Assembly: GCA_965214995.1 (NCBI GenBank)
Contig: CBDCCT010000002.1
Coordinates: 2,480,001-2,544,000 of the forward strand
DNA from: CBDCCT01 sp965214995
GTDB taxonomy: Bacteria > Deinococcota > Deinococci > Deinococcales > Trueperaceae
Direction of reading: 5' to 3'
DNA: 64,000 nucleotides
The first letter of the stretch is position 1. Every line of letters starts with the position of its first letter. The notes beneath the pieces are model-generated. The model saw nothing but the letters and a program-made list of their open reading frames with translations, did not search any database and was not told where the DNA came from. The translations under genes and the position numbers were made by a program. Of the stretch, positions 8,966 to 17,415 are shown piece by piece.

Positions 8966-10458
8966 GCTGTGTTCCTTTCAAGCCCCAGCCGACTATACTG
9001 CTCGTCGGGTGCGCCCTCCCAGGCGATGGTTTTGGTCAGGAGCTCGAGCATCCGCCGCCGCTCTTCGGGGTTGGCATCCCAGAGGTTACGCGTCTGGTTG
9101 GGATCCTCCTTGCGGTTGAATAGGAAGTTCTCAGAGCTTAGTGGGCCGAAGCGGATAGGCACTTTCCACTGCGGCATCTCCACGCCCGGGATATAGCGAC
9201 CGCAGTCCTCGGGTACTCTTACAGACTCCTCGGCCACAAGACTCTGGTAGATGTCAGACGAATACGAATAGAGCGGGCCATCGCTGACGGGGGACTTCAT
9301 CAGCGTCCAGGTGCCGTCTGTAAAGCAAACTCCTTGACCGAAAGTGCCGTAGAGTGCCACGTCACGAGTGGCTTCTGCCTCACCCTTGATGAGAGGCATG
9401 ACGGAAAGGCTGTGGGGCGGCGCGGCCTTTACACTCGCGATGTCGAGAATAGTGGAGAAAAGGTCAACGGTCTGCGTGATCGCGTCAACCGCTTTACCCT
9501 CCCCCGGGTGCTGCGGGTGCCACAGAAACATGGGAATGTTTGCGTGCGTGTCGAAATGCGGATAAGACTTGGCAAATTTTTGGTGGTCACCAAGGTCGTG
9601 CCCGTGGTCGGTGGTAAGGATGACGGCGGTGTCCTCCCACAAATTCAACTCGTCTAGTGTCCCGAATAGCCTGCCAAGCCATCTGTCTACCATACTGAGT
9701 TTGCCCTTGTACTGCGCGCGTAGGTAGGCGAGTTCTTGGTCGCTTGCTTGGGAGAGATAAGCGCGCATGCGCTCCTGGTCCTGGTAGGGCGGCCAGATGT
9801 TGGCGCGAGGGGGTGGCTCACCCTGCCAGTACATCGTGTCGTAAGGAGAAGGAACATGAAACGGCTCGTGCACGTCAAAAGACTCTACCTGCAAGAAGAA
9901 GGGGGCTTTGCGGGCGTTGTCCTTTAGCCAAGCCGCTGCCGAGGTCATGACCTTGGCGGGGAAAAAATCTTCTTCCGTCTCGAACGACGCTACATTAGCG
10001 TAATAACGGCGACCAAAGCCGTCACGCCACCGGTCAATCTCTTCGACCCATGCGGGCACCGGCGCTGCCGCGTCTAGGGGGCTCTGCCAGTTGTCAAGCT
10101 CATGGCCGCGGATCAACTCGGTGCTTTGAAACGTTTGCAGATAACCGTTCGCCGACGTTTCCCAGTAGTGGTAGTGGTCGGTAACGATGGCGGTTTGGTA
10201 GCTGTGTTCTGCCAACAATTCGGGAAGTTTGGCGTCAAAAATCTCTAAGGGTCCCCACGGACGCCACATCAACTCCTTAAAGCCGGAGTAAATCTCGCGC
10301 CGGGCGGGCATACACGGCAAACTGCCGACGAAGTGGTTGTCCATGCGCCAGGCACGTTTAGCGAAAGCGTCGAGCTGGGGAGTTCGTACCTCGGTCGCCC
10401 CGTAAGCGGGTAACTCATGCCGGTTTAGGCTGTCCAAGAGGATCAGGATAACGTTCAT
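8962..10458 (-). CDS. Type I sulfatase (arylsulfatase family)
   Basis: 498 residues of the alkaline-phosphatase-like sulfatase family. The N-terminus has the metal-binding LLDS (Asp9). Cys49-x-Pro51-x-Arg53 (LPCMPARRE) is the formylglycine signature that must be matured by a sulfatase-modifying enzyme, not seen in this window. The second metal site is the TTDHGHDLGDH segment near residue 280. No signal peptide is present, so a cytoplasmic enzyme acting on an imported sulfated compound is likely. It follows the second permease gene after 10 bp and overlaps the reductase gene by 4 bp. The exact substrate (sugar sulfate, glycan fragment or another ester) cannot be read from sequence. Confidence 0.9.
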   Translation of the reverse strand: MNVILILLDSLNRHELPAYGATEVRTPQLDAFAKRAWRMDNHFVGSLPCMPARREIYSGFKELMWRPWGPLEIFDAKLPELLAEHSYQTAIVTDHYHYWETSANGYLQTFQSTELIRGHELDNWQSPLDAAAPVPAWVEEIDRWRDGFGRRYYANVASFETEEDFFPAKVMTSAAAWLKDNARKAPFFLQVESFDVHEPFHVPSPYDTMYWQGEPPPRANIWPPYQDQERMRAYLSQASDQELAYLRAQYKGKLSMVDRWLGRLFGTLDELNLWEDTAVILTTDHGHDLGDHQKFAKSYPHFDTHANIPMFLWHPQHPGEGKAVDAITQTVDLFSTILDIASVKAAPPHSLSVMPLIKGEAEATRDVALYGTFGQGVCFTDGTWTLMKSPVSDGPLYSYSSDIYQSLVAEESVRVPEDCGRYIPGVEMPQWKVPIRFGPLSSENFLFNRKEDPNQTRNLWDANPEERRRMLELLTKTIAWEGAPDEQYSRLGLERNTA

Positions 10459-10468
10459 GTATACCGTC

Positions 10469-11302
10469 CTATTTTATGGCGCCAGCGGTAAGGCCGGACA
10501 CGAGCTGGCGTTTAAGGAAAAGAAAGATGAAAAGCGTTGGCAACGTCGCAATCACGCTCGCCGCCATGACCAATCCCCACCGGGTGGTGTACTCGCCGAA
10601 GAAACCAGCCAGACCAACGGGGATCGTTTTCAGCTCGTTTTGCGTCATAAGGGTTAGCGCAAAGAGAAACTCGTTCCAGGTCTGCGCGAACGTGTAGATG
10701 GCCGTTGCGGCTACCCCCGGCCAAGCAACCGGGAGGATCACGCGGCCAATGATGCCGAGCGTGCTGCAGCCGTCAATTTTCGCGGCGTCGTCAAGCTCCA
10801 CCGGCACGCTGTCTAGGTAGCCCAGAAGCAGGTAGATGGAAAAGGGGATGGTAATGGCTATATAAGCGGTAATCAAACCCACGTAGCTGTTGACAAGGCC
10901 CAGGCGCTCAAAAATTGCATAGACGGGCGTGACAAGAATGACCCACGGAAAAAGCTGAGAGAACACGACCGTGACGAGAAGGGCTGTTCTAAAGGCAAAT
11001 TTCAACCGAGAAAAACTGTAAGCAGCGACAAGGGCCAGGCTCACCGACAGAAATGTGGCGGGCAAACAGACGATGAGGCTGTTACCGATATACCTGGCGA
11101 AGTCGGAGCTGAGAAGTTCGCGGTAGTTCACGAGTGTGAGGGTGTCGGTAAAGAGCCTAAAGGTGTCCCCGAACAGCTCGGATTCGGGGCGAATGGAAGT
11201 CAGCAAAATCCAGATGGCGGGGAAAACGTAAAGCAACAACAAACTGAAGGTGACTATTACGATCACCGTGTCCTGGACGACCCTTAGCGTGCGCCGAGTC
11301 AT
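10469..11302 (-). CDS. Carbohydrate ABC transporter permease, MalG type
   Basis: 277 residues with about six membrane helices and the EAA loop (DAAKIDGCSTLGIIGRVILPV) that contacts the ATPase. The short N-terminal cytoplasmic stretch and length fit the CUT1 MalG/UgpE class. The gene overlaps the upstream permease gene by 4 bp (ATGA). No ATPase gene is present in the operon, so a shared MsmK/MalK-type ATPase encoded elsewhere is presumably used, as is common for CUT1 systems. Confidence 0.9.
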   Translation of the reverse strand: MTRRTLRVVQDTVIVIVTFSLLLLYVFPAIWILLTSIRPESELFGDTFRLFTDTLTLVNYRELLSSDFARYIGNSLIVCLPATFLSVSLALVAAYSFSRLKFAFRTALLVTVVFSQLFPWVILVTPVYAIFERLGLVNSYVGLITAYIAITIPFSIYLLLGYLDSVPVELDDAAKIDGCSTLGIIGRVILPVAWPGVAATAIYTFAQTWNEFLFALTLMTQNELKTIPVGLAGFFGEYTTRWGLVMAASVIATLPTLFIFLFLKRQLVSGLTAGAIK

Positions 11303-12255
11303 GTTCGTCCCAGCGACGTGCGGAACACAGTTGCAAAATAAACAGCGGCAAATAACAGCATGACGACGCTCATAAGCACGCCGATCGACGCCCCGAGGCC
11401 AAGCCGGTAGTTTACGAACGCCTCACTATACATATCGGTCGCCAGCACCTGCGTAAAGTTTCCGGGGCCGCCCCGTGTAGCCAACCACACATAAACAAAG
11501 TTGTTAAAGGTCCAGATGGTGGAAAGTAATGTGACCACGACGATGACGGGCCGGAGCATAGGCAGGGTTATTTTGGTGAAGATTTGCAGTAGTCCCGCGC
11601 CGTCGATGCGGGCGGCCTCGTAAAGAGAGGAAGGAATGGCTTGAAGACCCGCAAGTAAAGTGATGGCGACGAAGGGAGTTTCTCGCCAGGTGAAAATGGC
11701 GATCACGGCCCACCAAACGGTATCGGTATTGACGAGAAACGGGAGCCCCCGCTCTACCAGGCCGGCCTGCAGGAGCAGCTGATTAACTGCGCCGTAGCGC
11801 GGGTGGAGCAGCCACTGCCACACGGCCACGGCGACAACGGGAGACACCACCCAAGGCACGAGCATCAGGGTAGTCGCCACTCCCGCTAAACGAGCGCGTT
11901 TCAGGGCGTCCGCATTGACGAGAAGGGCAAAGGCGAGACCGAGAAGCAGCCTTAGCGCCACCGTTACGAACGTCAGCCAAAAAAGGGTGTTCCACAGCAC
12001 GTGCCAGGTGTCCGAGCGTGTGAAGAGGGTGACGTAGTTGGCAAAGCCCACGAACTCGCCGCCGCTGTCGAGCTGAAAGAGACTGAGGCGCCTGAAGCTC
12101 AAATAGAAGTTGTAAAGAGCGGGCAGAAAGAAAAAGAGGATGAGGACGAGAAAAGCAGGAGTAAGCAGACCGTAAGGCTCGAGGCGATCGGTAAGCGATC
12201 GCCTCGAACGCAATGCCTGCCTTTCAGCGGGCAGTTGTTGGTAGTCAGCGCTCAC
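11299..12255 (-). CDS. Carbohydrate ABC transporter permease, MalF type
   Basis: 318 residues, with first membrane helix about 30-55 (TPAFLVLILFFFLPALYNFYLS) and five further helices. The EAA motif is in SSLYEAARIDGAGLLQIFTKITLP. It is the MalF/UgpA-type partner of the permease downstream and overlaps both neighbours by 4 bp, a strongly coupled arrangement. It should form the membrane heterodimer of the importer served by the adjacent binding protein. Confidence 0.9.
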   Translation of the reverse strand: MSADYQQLPAERQALRSRRSLTDRLEPYGLLTPAFLVLILFFFLPALYNFYLSFRRLSLFQLDSGGEFVGFANYVTLFTRSDTWHVLWNTLFWLTFVTVALRLLLGLAFALLVNADALKRARLAGVATTLMLVPWVVSPVVAVAVWQWLLHPRYGAVNQLLLQAGLVERGLPFLVNTDTVWWAVIAIFTWRETPFVAITLLAGLQAIPSSLYEAARIDGAGLLQIFTKITLPMLRPVIVVVTLLSTIWTFNNFVYVWLATRGGPGNFTQVLATDMYSEAFVNYRLGLGASIGVLMSVVMLLFAAVYFATVFRTSLGRT

Positions 12256-13535
12256 TCATACTCCTGTAAAAGACTCTCGAGCTGAGCGACTAGGTCTTGC
12301 GCCGCCACCTCGGCGCTCTTCTGGCCGGAGAACACGGCCTGATACTCCCGGTTAGTCGCGGCCCAGACAGCGGTCACAGGTGGCGGGGCCGAAACGTACT
12401 GGGCGAACGTAATGCCTAACGGGAGCATCTCGACGTATCCCTGCTCCGCCTCTGGAAAGGTCATCGAGTCGAGGAGGCTGCGTTGCGCCGGGTACTGGTT
12501 GTACGTCTCAAAAACCTCAGGGCTAATGAGGTACTGGATGAACTCATAAGCAGCCTCGGGGTGGTCGCTGTTGGGGTTGATGACGAGCGAGCGGCCACCG
12601 ATATGCGAGATGCGGCGCTCATCGCCTCGTGGCATCACGGTGGTCGCAAGGGGCGCGTCGGCCTGCGCCTGCGCCGCGCGGAACGAGATCGGCGGCAAGA
12701 AGCCGATGGCGCAGTCGCCGCGGGCCAGTCCGCCCGTTAGCTCCGCGTCCGCCCAGTTGTCGATGGCGATGAGCGACGAGGGGGTCGAGCCGTCCTCGAA
12801 AAAGCCGTTAAAGTAGCGCATCGCGTCCGCGACCTGTTCAGTGGTGACTCCGACCCGCCAGCTACCATCATCCGCTTGCTCATAAAGGAAGTGGCCGTTA
12901 CTCCAGAGGTAGTAGTTCTGTATGAACCAGATACCTGACTGCGGACCGCCCCCTGCCGGGAAACAAAAGCCGTACTGGTCAACCCGGCCGTTACCATCCG
13001 TGTCGCGGGTGAGCTCTTGTGCGACGGCGCGAAGGTCTTGCCAGGTGTCCGGCGCTTGCACGCCGGTCTCCTCGAAGGCGTCCGGACGGTAGGCGAGGGT
13101 GAAGGTATCAGCCGACCACGGGATGCCGTAAACGCTCCCCTCAAAGGTCGCCAGGTCGAGCGCGATGAAGTCTTCAATGCCAGTGCCGGGGGGTTCGTCG
13201 GCAATGAAGGGATCAAGATTTACCGCCTGACCGTTTCTGGCGAGGTCGCTTGTGACGACAAACCCAACGTGCTGAATGTCGGGGCCACCCCCGGCTTGAA
13301 CTTCACGGACATACTGGCTGACGTATTCGCTCGCCGCGATGTTCTCGAGCCTCACCTGAATGCCAGGATTCGCGGCGTTCCAGCTCTCGATTTTTTGTAC
13401 GAGCCCTTCAATCTCATTTGGTGGATCGAACTGTCGAAAAACCAAGGTGACAGGGTCTCCCTGACCGAAAGATAGACCCGATATGGCTACAAAGGTGAAG
13501 ACGGCAATCAGTAGGTACAGGCGTTTCTTGAGCAT
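12252..13535 (-). CDS. ABC transporter sugar-binding lipoprotein or periplasmic protein (CUT1)
   Basis: About 427 residues starting at ATG 13535, chosen because GAGGAG sits 5 nt upstream and because the protein then opens with a signal peptide (MLKKRLYLLIAVFTFVAISG). An in-frame start at 13565 would add ten residues with no ribosome site. The mature part has the solute-binding family 1 pattern (NAANPGIQV, GGPDIQHVG, YGIPWSADTFTLAYR, ALVINPNSDHPEAAYEFIQYL). It binds the operon's sugar outside the membrane and delivers it to the two permeases. The gap to the regulator gene upstream is 44 bp, so it is probably on the regulator's transcript. Confidence 0.9.
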   Translation of the reverse strand: MLKKRLYLLIAVFTFVAISGLSFGQGDPVTLVFRQFDPPNEIEGLVQKIESWNAANPGIQVRLENIAASEYVSQYVREVQAGGGPDIQHVGFVVTSDLARNGQAVNLDPFIADEPPGTGIEDFIALDLATFEGSVYGIPWSADTFTLAYRPDAFEETGVQAPDTWQDLRAVAQELTRDTDGNGRVDQYGFCFPAGGGPQSGIWFIQNYYLWSNGHFLYEQADDGSWRVGVTTEQVADAMRYFNGFFEDGSTPSSLIAIDNWADAELTGGLARGDCAIGFLPPISFRAAQAQADAPLATTVMPRGDERRISHIGGRSLVINPNSDHPEAAYEFIQYLISPEVFETYNQYPAQRSLLDSMTFPEAEQGYVEMLPLGITFAQYVSAPPPVTAVWAATNREYQAVFSGQKSAEVAAQDLVAQLESLLQEYE

Positions 13536-13579
13536 TTTTACTCCTCGCTTACCAAATGAGAACAAGTACGGGCGGCGGC

Positions 13580-14638
13580 CTAAACGTCAACCCTCCTTCC
13601 GATGATTGAGCTTCTATCCTTGTCTTGACCCAGCTTTGGTGGTGCGGTCGACCCACGTACCACAAGCGTGGTGTCGAGCAGGACGGAAGGTACTTTGGTT
13701 TCTCCGTTCAGCTGACGTAGGAGCGTTTCGGCGGCCAAACGCCCGATCTCTATACCCGGTTGGCGCACCGTGGTTAGGGGGGGCGTGAGGTAGTTGGTGA
13801 GCGGCAAGTCGTCAAACCCGACGAAAGAGATGTCGTCGGGCACGCTGTACCCGCGCTGCTTCGCCGCGTCGATTGCTCCGACGGCGACGACGTCGCTGGT
13901 TACAAATACGGCTGTGGGTGGGTCGTTGAGAGCCAGGAGTGCCCTCATCGCATGAAAGCCGCTCTGGCTGGTGAAGTTGGCTTGCTGAACGAGCGTCTCG
14001 TCGTAAGGGAGGCCGTGCAGCTCGAGCGCTTGCCGGTATCCGGTGAGGCGGTGAAGGCTGATGATGTGGTCTTTGGGTCCGTAAGTGATGATCGAGACGC
14101 GCTTGTGACCCAGCTCGATAAGGTGAGTTACAGCGTCTAGTCCCGCCTGCACGTTATCAACACCCACGGCGGGTAGCCCGGAGATGCTGGCGGAGTGAAT
14201 CGTGACGGCTGCGTGACTGGTGCCCGCCAAAGCTAGCAGCTCGTCCATATCTTGCCTGAGCACATTAAAAAGAACCGTCCCGGCAAAGTTGTTTTTCTCG
14301 ATCCACTCCAGGTAGGGGTACTTTCCACTCGGTGGCAACTCAAAGAGCCTGACCTGCATCCCCCGCTGTTCTAGAATCTCGGAAAGACCCCTGGAAACTT
14401 CCACAAGAAAGGCAGCTTGGGCGATTTCGTTGAGAGATCTGCGGACGGGGAGCGCGACAGTACGACTCAGAAAAGGACGCTTATGCACGTAACCCAAGTC
14501 TTCAGCCGCCTTTAATACCCGCTGGCGTGTTTCTTCTGCCAAGGATTGGCCAGGCGTATCGTTGAGTATGAACGACACCGCTGTGCGCGACACGCCTGCT
14601 CTGTCCGCGATCTGCTGCATAGTAGGACGCTTTGACAT
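13580..14638 (-). CDS. LacI-family transcriptional regulator
   Basis: 352 residues. Residues 3-50 are the LacI helix-turn-helix plus hinge helix (TMQQIADRAGVSRTAVSFILND), followed by a periplasmic-binding-protein-like ligand domain (VGVDNVQAGLDAVTHLIELGHKRV, VGFDDLPLTNYLTPPLTTVRQP). ATG 14638 is preceded by AAGGAT. It heads the ABC/sulfatase operon and sits just downstream of a perfect palindrome over its own -10 box. Autorepression relieved by the imported sugar is therefore the likely scheme; the ligand is unknown. Confidence 0.93.
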   Translation of the reverse strand: MSKRPTMQQIADRAGVSRTAVSFILNDTPGQSLAEETRQRVLKAAEDLGYVHKRPFLSRTVALPVRRSLNEIAQAAFLVEVSRGLSEILEQRGMQVRLFELPPSGKYPYLEWIEKNNFAGTVLFNVLRQDMDELLALAGTSHAAVTIHSASISGLPAVGVDNVQAGLDAVTHLIELGHKRVSIITYGPKDHIISLHRLTGYRQALELHGLPYDETLVQQANFTSQSGFHAMRALLALNDPPTAVFVTSDVVAVGAIDAAKQRGYSVPDDISFVGFDDLPLTNYLTPPLTTVRQPGIEIGRLAAETLLRQLNGETKVPSVLLDTTLVVRGSTAPPKLGQDKDRSSIIGRRVDV

Positions 14639-14666
14639 CTTGATCCTTTGCTAGAACTAATGTGTT

Positions 14667-14680
14667 ACTAACATGTTAGT
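14667..14680. promoter_or_regulatory. LacI-type operator palindrome overlapping the -10 box
   Basis: ACTAACATGTTAGT is a perfect 14-bp palindrome, 28 bp upstream of the lacI-type start. On the minus strand a TTGACA -35 (14697-14702) is followed after 18 bp by TAACAT (14673-14678), which lies inside the palindrome. A repressor bound here would block the promoter of the whole operon. The sequence is directly visible; ownership by the adjacent regulator is inference. Confidence 0.65.
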
Positions 14681-15420
14681 TTATTCAGATCAAGGTTGTC
14701 AAGCGGAATGACGGTCAGGTAATTTAGGATAAAGCGAGATAAGCACTATGGTACGAGGCTTCAGTCGCACTACGGGCCTTCACGCGCAGAAGAGTTATGC
14801 GACAGACGCGCGCGTGTGCGACGTGAAGTCGCTTGAAGTGAGTTCAGAAAGGAGGAAAAAAGACTCTGAGCCAGTGTCCGGGCTCATTTCCGACCTCCAC
14901 ATGCGTTGCCAGTAATGGCGGGGTGTGAAGCTGGAGGTAAAGCCTAAGCGTGTCTAAACCATCGTAGAGGCGCGGGCGAGGGAAAGACTGGTAAGGCGAA
15001 CGAACGTGAACGCTCGGCCGAAGCTCCGTTAGTCTGGTTTGCCGAAGGATGGTTGATAAGGCATGGTCGGGTCGAGGCTAAGGGGATATATCTCGCCTCA
15101 ACAGGTGCAGAGAGTACGCGCGTTCTGCACGAGGACACCAAGGACCCCGGAGTAAAGAGTGCGCCTAACCCAGTTGCACCTCACACAAGTGGAACACGGA
15201 AACCCCGATGGGGTCTGAGTCATCAGTAAGCTAACCGCAAGGAAAGCCGAAGCCCTCAGCGGGAAAGGGAGATCCCAAGAAGCGAAGGCTAGTAGCCGAA
15301 AGGCAACCCGAAGACATAAGGGGCTAGATAGAGCCATGCTCAACCCGAAAGGGTGCTGACGTGGGACTGGCAAATCTCCTGAAGAGACGTTCTAAAGATT
15401 GCCAACTGAGGGGAAGTTAG

Positions 15421-15555
15421 ATGCGAGTTTCAAACTCTGCAAACGAAACCGAAGGACTCACCGACTGGCACGCTGTGAACTGGCGAGCCGTCAGTCGGCG
15501 GGTTCGCAATCTGAGAGGGCGAATCTTTAGGGCTACTAAGAGCTTATCGCAGTAG
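15421..15555 (+). pseudogene. N-terminal stub of a group II intron reverse transcriptase/maturase
   Basis: A 44-codon frame opens with ATG at 15421 and ends TAG at 15553-15555. Its middle (TDWHAVNWRAVSRRVRNL, then RIFRAT) matches the characteristic N-terminus of LtrA-like intron proteins, where Trp-x-x-(I/V)-(D/N)-W and RIYRA are usual. The rest of the reverse transcriptase, maturase and endonuclease domains is missing, and domain V begins 16 bp after the stop. The deletion is therefore internal to domain IV and leaves the ribozyme core. Confidence 0.75.
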
Positions 15556-15570
15556 CCTCGTGATTTGCTT

Positions 15571-15604
15571 GAGCCGTGTGCGGTGAAAGTCGCACGCACG
15601 GTTC
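15571..15604 (+). ncRNA. Group II intron domain V
   Basis: A 34-nt hairpin starting GAGCCGTGTGCGG, with GTGAAAGTC in the middle and CGCACGCACGGTTC closing the stem. This is the catalytic domain of bacterial group II introns, with the near-invariant GAAA tetraloop region and the AGC-equivalent triad near the 5' end. It fixes the plus orientation of the element. Confidence 0.9.
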
Positions 15605-15721
15605 TTAGGGGGCGGGCGGCCGGTGACGGTCTCCTGCTACCCGACTAGTTGCATAAGACCTTGGCCTCAGCCCCAGCCGATGTCTATACCTAGCGACGTG
15701 AGGACACTCCTGATTCCACCG

Positions 15722-15751
15722 CAAAAAAAGAGAGGGGCTTTCGCCCCTCCT
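15722..15751 (-). terminator. Rho-independent terminator
   Basis: On the minus strand GAGGGGC-GAAA-GCCCCTC is followed by seven T residues. It ends the transcript of the frameshifted gene whose stop is at 15753, and it also separates that gene from the group II intron. Confidence 0.9.
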
Positions 15752-15752
15752 C

Positions 15753-16354
15753 CTATTCGTTCGACCAGCACCTCACCCTCTCGAGCCTTTCCCCGTCCAG
15801 GGTGAGCCAGCCCCAGCCGGTCGGGCGCGACGAGGCCGCGAAGTGCGCCGTCTGGCTCGTCTCGGCGTACTCCTCCTCGAGCCCCACCTCGGGCAGGTCG
15901 TACAGCGGGTCTCGCTGAAAGGCTCGAGCCTTCTTCCAGGTGATGTCGAGCGGGTACTGCTCTATGCGCTCCTTGCGCCCGTTGACGGTCGTCTCGACGG
16001 TTCTGAATCGTGTGGGGCTCGAGGGCCTCTCTCGAGGCTGCTCCTTGCGGTAGACTCGGAATGCCTCTTCGGCCTCTCCACCTTGCCTCGCCTGAGGAGT
16101 TCATCTCCCAGCTTCATGTAGGCGTATATCACCGCCTTGGCCGCACAGCGTTCATCTCCTCCTAGGCAGGAGACCGTCACGTACTCCTTACGGGCATAGG
16201 CTGCCCCTGCTTCCACGAGTGCTCGCTTGGTGCGGTCGTTGCAGCGGAACTCCGAACGTAGGAAGCTTAGAAAAGCCTCCTGACTCACGAGTACCGAGCC
16301 TTGCTGTTCGAGTGGCAGATGAGAGACGAACTGGTGTACACTGAGCTTAAGCAT
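15753..16354 (-). pseudogene. Uncharacterised protein gene split by a -1 frameshift
   Basis: Translation starts at ATG 16354 behind AAGGAG and reads MLKLSVHQFVSHLPLEQQGS onward to about 16090 (…AVIYAYMKLGDELL). The original frame then runs into a basic low-complexity tail and stops at 15962. Shifting to the -1 frame near 16090 gives a natural continuation (QGGEAEEAFRVYRKEQP, then NGRKERIEQYPLDITWKKARAFQRD, then PTGWGWLTLDGERLERVRCW) to the stop at 15753-15755, just before a terminator. The joined product would be about 200 residues. I recognise no family. Whether the shift is decay, sequencing error or programmed cannot be decided here. Confidence 0.6.
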
Positions 16355-16749
16355 TTCTTTCTCCTTTTTCACCGAAGGACGGAATGCCAACCCTGTTTCC
16401 AGCAGGGTGCCCAGCGACTGCCGCTGGGTATTTTCTTTTCGTTTGTCGAAGGATACTTACCTCAAAAGCGAGCGCAAGCCCGTAGCGACGAAGGCTTGCG
16501 CGGGGTCGGCGTCAGACAGGGACGAACACGAGAATGAGGAGCCCAGCGGCGGTTGCGTAGTGTCGCTGCCCTGCCGGGGGTGGTTGCGTTTACGGGTTTT
16601 CGACGTGGGGGTCGTCTGCTGTTCGGGGCGGGTACGGCTTGTCCCGAGCTGTGTCTCCAAGCAGTGAGGGGATGGGGCTCGAGCCTCGACTCCAGGAGTT
16701 CGGAGCTGCACCAAGTGAGGCTCCGCCTCACACTCCGAGGTACTTGGAA

Positions 16750-16796
16750 AAGGATGACCAAAAGAAAAGGCCGCGCAGGGGCGGCCCGTCATCCTT
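16750..16796 (-). terminator. Bipartite hairpin with T tract, minus strand
   Basis: The inner stem GGCCGC/GCGGCC (16769-16774 and 16781-16786) is followed on the minus strand by TTTTCTTTT. An outer stem AAGGATGAC/GTCATCCTT (16750-16758, 16788-16796) encloses both. No gene clearly ends here on the minus strand, so the transcript it would stop is unknown. Confidence 0.5.
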
Positions 16797-17045
16797 TGCG
16801 GTCATCGGCTCCTCAGCCTGTACCGCGGGAGTAGTCTAGCAAAACACCTCTCTCGATAGTGAAGTGAGCGCTGAAGGTGGGAAGTCTCGGGAGAGAACGG
16901 CTCGAGCGGGAGAGTTAGTGGTCCAAGTAATTGGCCGTCAGAGCAGGAACGGAACGGTCAAAACACCCTGTTTTCCCGTACTGGACAGCATTTTTGTGTA
17001 TGCCCTTGACGAATAGGGCATACCGGTGTGATCTAAGGGTATAGA

Positions 17046-17070
17046 CGCGCTCCCTGAGCGCGATTTTTTT
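17046..17070 (+). terminator. Rho-independent terminator
   Basis: Perfect 7-bp stem CGCGCTC/GAGCGCG with a 3-nt loop, followed by A and seven T (17064-17070). It lies 43 bp upstream of the gene at 17113 and insulates it from any upstream plus-strand transcript. Confidence 0.85.
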
Positions 17071-17101
17071 GGCTCCTCGGCACTGTCCAACCCCCCTTTG
17101 A

Positions 17102-17107
17102 TATAAT
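17102..17107 (+). promoter_or_regulatory. Consensus -10 box of a leaderless promoter
   Basis: TATAAT ends 5 nt before ATG 17113, so transcription would begin at or next to the start codon. No Shine-Dalgarno is present. The same 5-nt spacing recurs at 22065 and 39277. Confidence 0.7.
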
Positions 17108-17112
17108 CACCT

Positions 17113-17415
17113 ATGAGTATCCAGGTCGGTACGCTCGCCGTCGCCAAGAGGGACAGTGGGGTCTGCACCGAAGGTGAGTACGGTGTCTGCTACGAGGTCT
17201 ACAGCATCGGCGACCGCCCCGGCTACGCTTTCCTCTTCGAACGGGGCGGCTTCGACGGCTTCAGCCCTCGTGATGTCGAGACGTTCCTCGAGCCCCTCGA
17301 GCGGGTCGTGCCCTCGGTGGCAAGTTACCGGTTCTCGAACGTTGGTCGGCTGGTGCGGGACTACCGGGCGGGACGGTTTGCCGAGGCGCTCGAGATGCGT
17401 ATGGGGAGGGCATAG
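17113..17415 (+). CDS. Small uncharacterised protein (100 aa)
   Basis: 100 residues, ATG at 17113 directly downstream of a perfect TATAAT and a terminator that isolates it. Composition and codon use look like real coding sequence, with CTCGAG sites as in the native genes. The N-terminal half (VAKRDSGVCTEGEYGVCYEVY, then RPGYAFLFERGGFDGF) suggests a small SH3-like beta barrel, but I do not recognise the family. The C-terminal part is helical. No membrane segment or signal is visible. Function unknown. Confidence 0.65.
   Translation: MSIQVGTLAVAKRDSGVCTEGEYGVCYEVYSIGDRPGYAFLFERGGFDGFSPRDVETFLEPLERVVPSVASYRFSNVGRLVRDYRAGRFAEALEMRMGRA

Larger units (their letters stand above)
14814..15645 (+). 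mobile_element. Group II intron, reverse-transcriptase-deleted
   Basis: The 5' end (GTGTGCGAC at 14814, or GTGCGAC at 14816) fits the GUGYG start of group II introns. A textbook domain V lies at 15571-15604, followed by a domain VI-like stem and a 3' end CTACCCGAC (15637-15645). The body between is dense in structured purine-rich sequence with no long frame. At about 830 nt it is too short for an intact intron-encoded protein. Only the first 44 codons of the reverse transcriptase remain, directly before domain V. It lies on the plus strand between oppositely oriented genes and is not seen to interrupt a coding gene. The ribozyme may still splice or move if a full-length relative supplies the protein in trans. 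Confidence 0.85.
16391..17101. other. Intergenic region with several hairpins and no convincing gene
   Basis: Open frames here on both strands are proline/arginine-rich shadows. The stretch holds a terminator-like hairpin CCCAGCG/CGCTGGG plus T-rich run (16410-16440), a terminator read on the minus strand (16750-16796), an 8-bp perfect stem GTATGCCC/GGGCATAC (16998-17023) and a plus-strand terminator (17046-17070). A small RNA ending at 17070 is possible, but no strong promoter was found for it. Confidence 0.4.

Noticed and set aside
15667..16104. Minus-strand frame of 145 codons
   Set aside because: Arg/Ala/Gly-rich shadow; the neighbouring frame gives a far better protein continuation and ends right before the terminator.
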